A DNA stretch of 25,232 nucleotides from SZUA-521 sp041738285 (GTDB lineage: Bacteria; Pseudomonadota; Gammaproteobacteria; Pseudomonadales; Azotimanducaceae): positions 1 to 25,232 of the forward strand of contig JBGSQB010000091.1 in NCBI GenBank assembly GCA_041738285.1, in the 5' to 3' direction. Numbering within the stretch: position 1 is the first letter of the stretch; every line of letters begins with the position of its first letter. The position numbers were made by a program, and so were the translations under genes. Positions 23,428 through 25,232 of this stretch are shown here, in pieces. A model generated the notes under the pieces. The model had not been told where the DNA came from. It saw only the letters and a program-made list of their open reading frames with translations, and did no database searches.

Positions 23428-25134
23428 ATGGCCGATCTGATCATTCGCGGCGGCACGCTCATCGACGGCACCGGCGCATCACGCCGCACCGGGGATGTGG
23501 CGATCACCGATGGCGTCATCACCGCGGTCGGTGAGGTGGCGGGTCGCGGACGACGCGAAATCGATGCCAAAGGGGCGCTGGTGACCCCGGGGTGGGTCGA
23601 CATTCACACCCACTACGACGGCCAGGCAACCTGGGACCCGGTGCTCGCTCCCTCGAGCTGGCACGGCGTGACGACAGTCGTCATGGGCAACTGTGGCGTG
23701 GGCTTCGCCCCGGTACGTCCGGGCGGCGAGAAATTTCTGATCGAGCTCATGGAAGGGGTCGAAGACATCCCCGGCAGCGCGCTGGCCGAAGGCATGGACT
23801 TCCGCTGGGAGACCTTCGCCGAGTACCTCGACGCCCTCGAAGAAATGGATCGCACGATCGACATCGGTGCCCAGGTGCCGCATGCGGCGGTACGCGCCTA
23901 CGTGATGGGCGAGCGCTGCAACGACCGTGACGTGGCACCGACGGCGACCGAACTGGCTGACATGGCGCAGATCGTGCGCGGCGGCATTCAGGCAGGCGCG
24001 CTGGGGTTCTCGACGTCACGAACGCTGCTGCATAAGGACAAGCATGGCGTCTACATGCCGGGTACTTTCGCGGGCAGCGATGAGATGCTCGCCCTCGGCC
24101 TCGCCATGAAGGGCCTTGACCACGGCGTGTTCGAACTGGTGTCCGATCACCTCGGCGATGATGACGAGTGGCAGTGGGTGACTCATTTCGCGCGCGAAAC
24201 CAAGCGCCCGGTGACCCTGGTCGCGACTTCCGCCGCCGCCTTCATGGGCAACAAGATGTTCAACATCGCCGAGCAGGCGCGCCGCGACGGCATCGAAGTG
24301 CGGCCGCAGATCGCCGGTCGCCCTACCGGCGTGCTGCACGGCCTGCACTCGAATTTTCACGTGTTCGTGGGTCATCCGACCTACGCGGGCGAGATCGCCA
24401 AGCTCCCACACGCGCAAAAGCTTGCGCAGATGCGCAATCCCGACGTGCGCCGCAAGATCCTTGCCGAGGACAGTCGCATCGGTCAGACGCTGATGGGGGT
24501 CACCTTGCGTGATCTCCTGTGGCAGGTGTTCCCGCTCGGTGAACGGCCGAACTACGAACCCGATCGCCACCAGAGCATCGCCGGTCTCGCGCAAGCGGCC
24601 GGGGCAGACCCATTCGCGCTCATGTACGACCTCTTGATCGGCGATCAGGGCGAGGAATTGTTCTACCAGCCGCTCGGCGGCTATCAGGGCTACAACTTCG
24701 ACTTCTTCCGCGCATCGCTCGAACACCCCAACGTCGTGTTCGGGTTGTCCGACGGCGGCGCTCACTGTGGCGTGATCGCCGATGCCGGAATGCCGACATT
24801 CATCCTCACTCACTGGGGTCGTGATCGTACCAAGGGTGAGAAGTTGCCCCTCGAGTTCCTCGTCAGGAAGCTCTCCTCAGATACAGCGGCCGCCTATGGC
24901 ATGAACGATCGTGGGCGCCTAGAGCCCGGGTTGCTCGCGGACATCAACATCATCGATTTCGATGCGCTGTCGCTGCGTCGACCGGAAGCGATCTTCGATC
25001 TGCCGACCGGCGGCAAACGACTCGTTCAACGGGTCGACGGTTACCGCAACATCCTCAAGCGAGGCGTGGTGACATTCGAAAATGGCGAGCACACCGGCGC
25101 TGTTCCGGGCCAGGTGGTTCGCGGAGGTCGCTGA
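23428..25134 (+). CDS. N-acyl-D-amino-acid deacylase family amidohydrolase
   Basis: A 568-residue metal-dependent amidohydrolase of the D-aminoacylase/N-acyl-D-amino-acid deacylase family. The N-terminal strand MADLIIRGGTLIDGTG leads to the metal motif DIHTHYDGQATWDP (His60, His62), then GNCGVGFAP with a Cys ligand seen in D-aminoacylases, and SDGGAHCG with the catalytic Asp near 445. The C-terminal GRLEPGLLADINIIDFD is the usual small-domain return. GAGG lies five bases before the ATG. Many members of this wide family are misannotated, and natural substrates are often unknown, so the reaction is only indicated. It is divergent from the SOS-controlled gene across a 114-base gap and followed after seven bases by another gene. 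Confidence 0.9.
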   Translation: MADLIIRGGTLIDGTGASRRTGDVAITDGVITAVGEVAGRGRREIDAKGALVTPGWVDIHTHYDGQATWDPVLAPSSWHGVTTVVMGNCGVGFAPVRPGGEKFLIELMEGVEDIPGSALAEGMDFRWETFAEYLDALEEMDRTIDIGAQVPHAAVRAYVMGERCNDRDVAPTATELADMAQIVRGGIQAGALGFSTSRTLLHKDKHGVYMPGTFAGSDEMLALGLAMKGLDHGVFELVSDHLGDDDEWQWVTHFARETKRPVTLVATSAAAFMGNKMFNIAEQARRDGIEVRPQIAGRPTGVLHGLHSNFHVFVGHPTYAGEIAKLPHAQKLAQMRNPDVRRKILAEDSRIGQTLMGVTLRDLLWQVFPLGERPNYEPDRHQSIAGLAQAAGADPFALMYDLLIGDQGEELFYQPLGGYQGYNFDFFRASLEHPNVVFGLSDGGAHCGVIADAGMPTFILTHWGRDRTKGEKLPLEFLVRKLSSDTAAAYGMNDRGRLEPGLLADINIIDFDALSLRRPEAIFDLPTGGKRLVQRVDGYRNILKRGVVTFENGEHTGAVPGQVVRGGR

Positions 25135-25141
25135 GCGCAGG

Positions 25142-25232
25142 ATGCGCATTGTCATTGCAATGGCGACGCTCCTTGCGGCCCTCGCCGGCGCGTCCGCGCC
25201 ACTCGACGACGCTCGCATTGCGGCGGCCGATG
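25142..25232 (+). CDS. Exported protein, 5' part
   Basis: The start of a gene that runs out of the window; about 30 residues are visible. MRIVIAMATLLAALAGASA has a short basic start and hydrophobic core, a plausible Sec signal peptide with cleavage after ASA. The remaining visible residues, PLDDARIAAAD, give no family. It starts seven bases after the amidohydrolase stop and is probably in the same operon. No function is assigned. Confidence 0.6.
   Translation, partial: MRIVIAMATLLAALAGASAPLDDARIAAAD

Overview
The window is a gene-dense, high-GC stretch of proteobacterial chromosome. A gammaproteobacterium is the best guess, because of the adjacent cmoA-cmoB pair, the DUF4156 lipoprotein, the PA0069-type radical SAM gene with an SOS box, and REP-like palindromes. 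Several catabolic-type genes (two acyl-CoA dehydrogenases, nitronate monooxygenase, flavin reductase, SDR, phytanoyl-CoA dioxygenase-like, coniferyl-type aldehyde dehydrogenase, N-acyl-D-amino-acid deacylase family) suggest a free-living heterotroph that uses fatty, aromatic or steroid-like substrates. No rRNA, tRNA, CRISPR array, transposase, phage gene or origin was seen, and no gap between genes exceeds about 300 bases.

Layout. 1-302 (+): 3' end of an SDR oxidoreductase. 301-388: REP-like palindrome between convergent genes. 389-4887 (-): a possible five-gene run read right to left: flavin reductase, nitronate monooxygenase, YIP1 membrane protein, DUF502 membrane protein, CorA-like metal transporter. 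4976-6169 (+): acyl-CoA dehydrogenase, divergent from that run. 6230-10771 (+): LemA protein, large M48 metalloprotease, cmoA, cmoB and a small winged-helix-like protein with a C-terminal membrane anchor. 10768-11928 (-): myo-inositol-phosphate synthase. 12065-13497 (+): second acyl-CoA dehydrogenase, overlapped by a DUF4156 lipoprotein. 13505-13615: second REP-like palindrome, again between convergent genes. 13583-17757 (-): aldehyde dehydrogenase, MFS transporter, phytanoyl-CoA dioxygenase-like protein and Smr protein. 17832-20570 (+): hybrid 7TMR-DISM sensor kinase. 20564-20842 (-): small unknown protein. 20892-22250 (+): APC permease. 22243-23313 (-): PA0069-type radical SAM protein under a LexA-box promoter. 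23428-25134 (+): amidohydrolase. 25142-25232 (+): 5' end of an exported protein.

How the genes work together. CmoA makes carboxy-SAM and CmoB uses it to modify wobble uridine in tRNA. LemA and the M48 protease form a recurrent membrane pair. The flavin reductase and nitronate monooxygenase are translationally adjacent flavin enzymes. The two dehydrogenases and the aldehyde dehydrogenase/MFS/dioxygenase cluster look catabolic, but their substrates cannot be read from sequence.

The most distinctive non-coding signals are the two REP-like loci, whose stem sequences differ in a compensatory way around a shared GGGACAGTT core, a possible decayed copy of the same unit at 16310-16330, and the LexA box inside the radical SAM promoter. 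I did not find a clear, wholly new multi-gene system.
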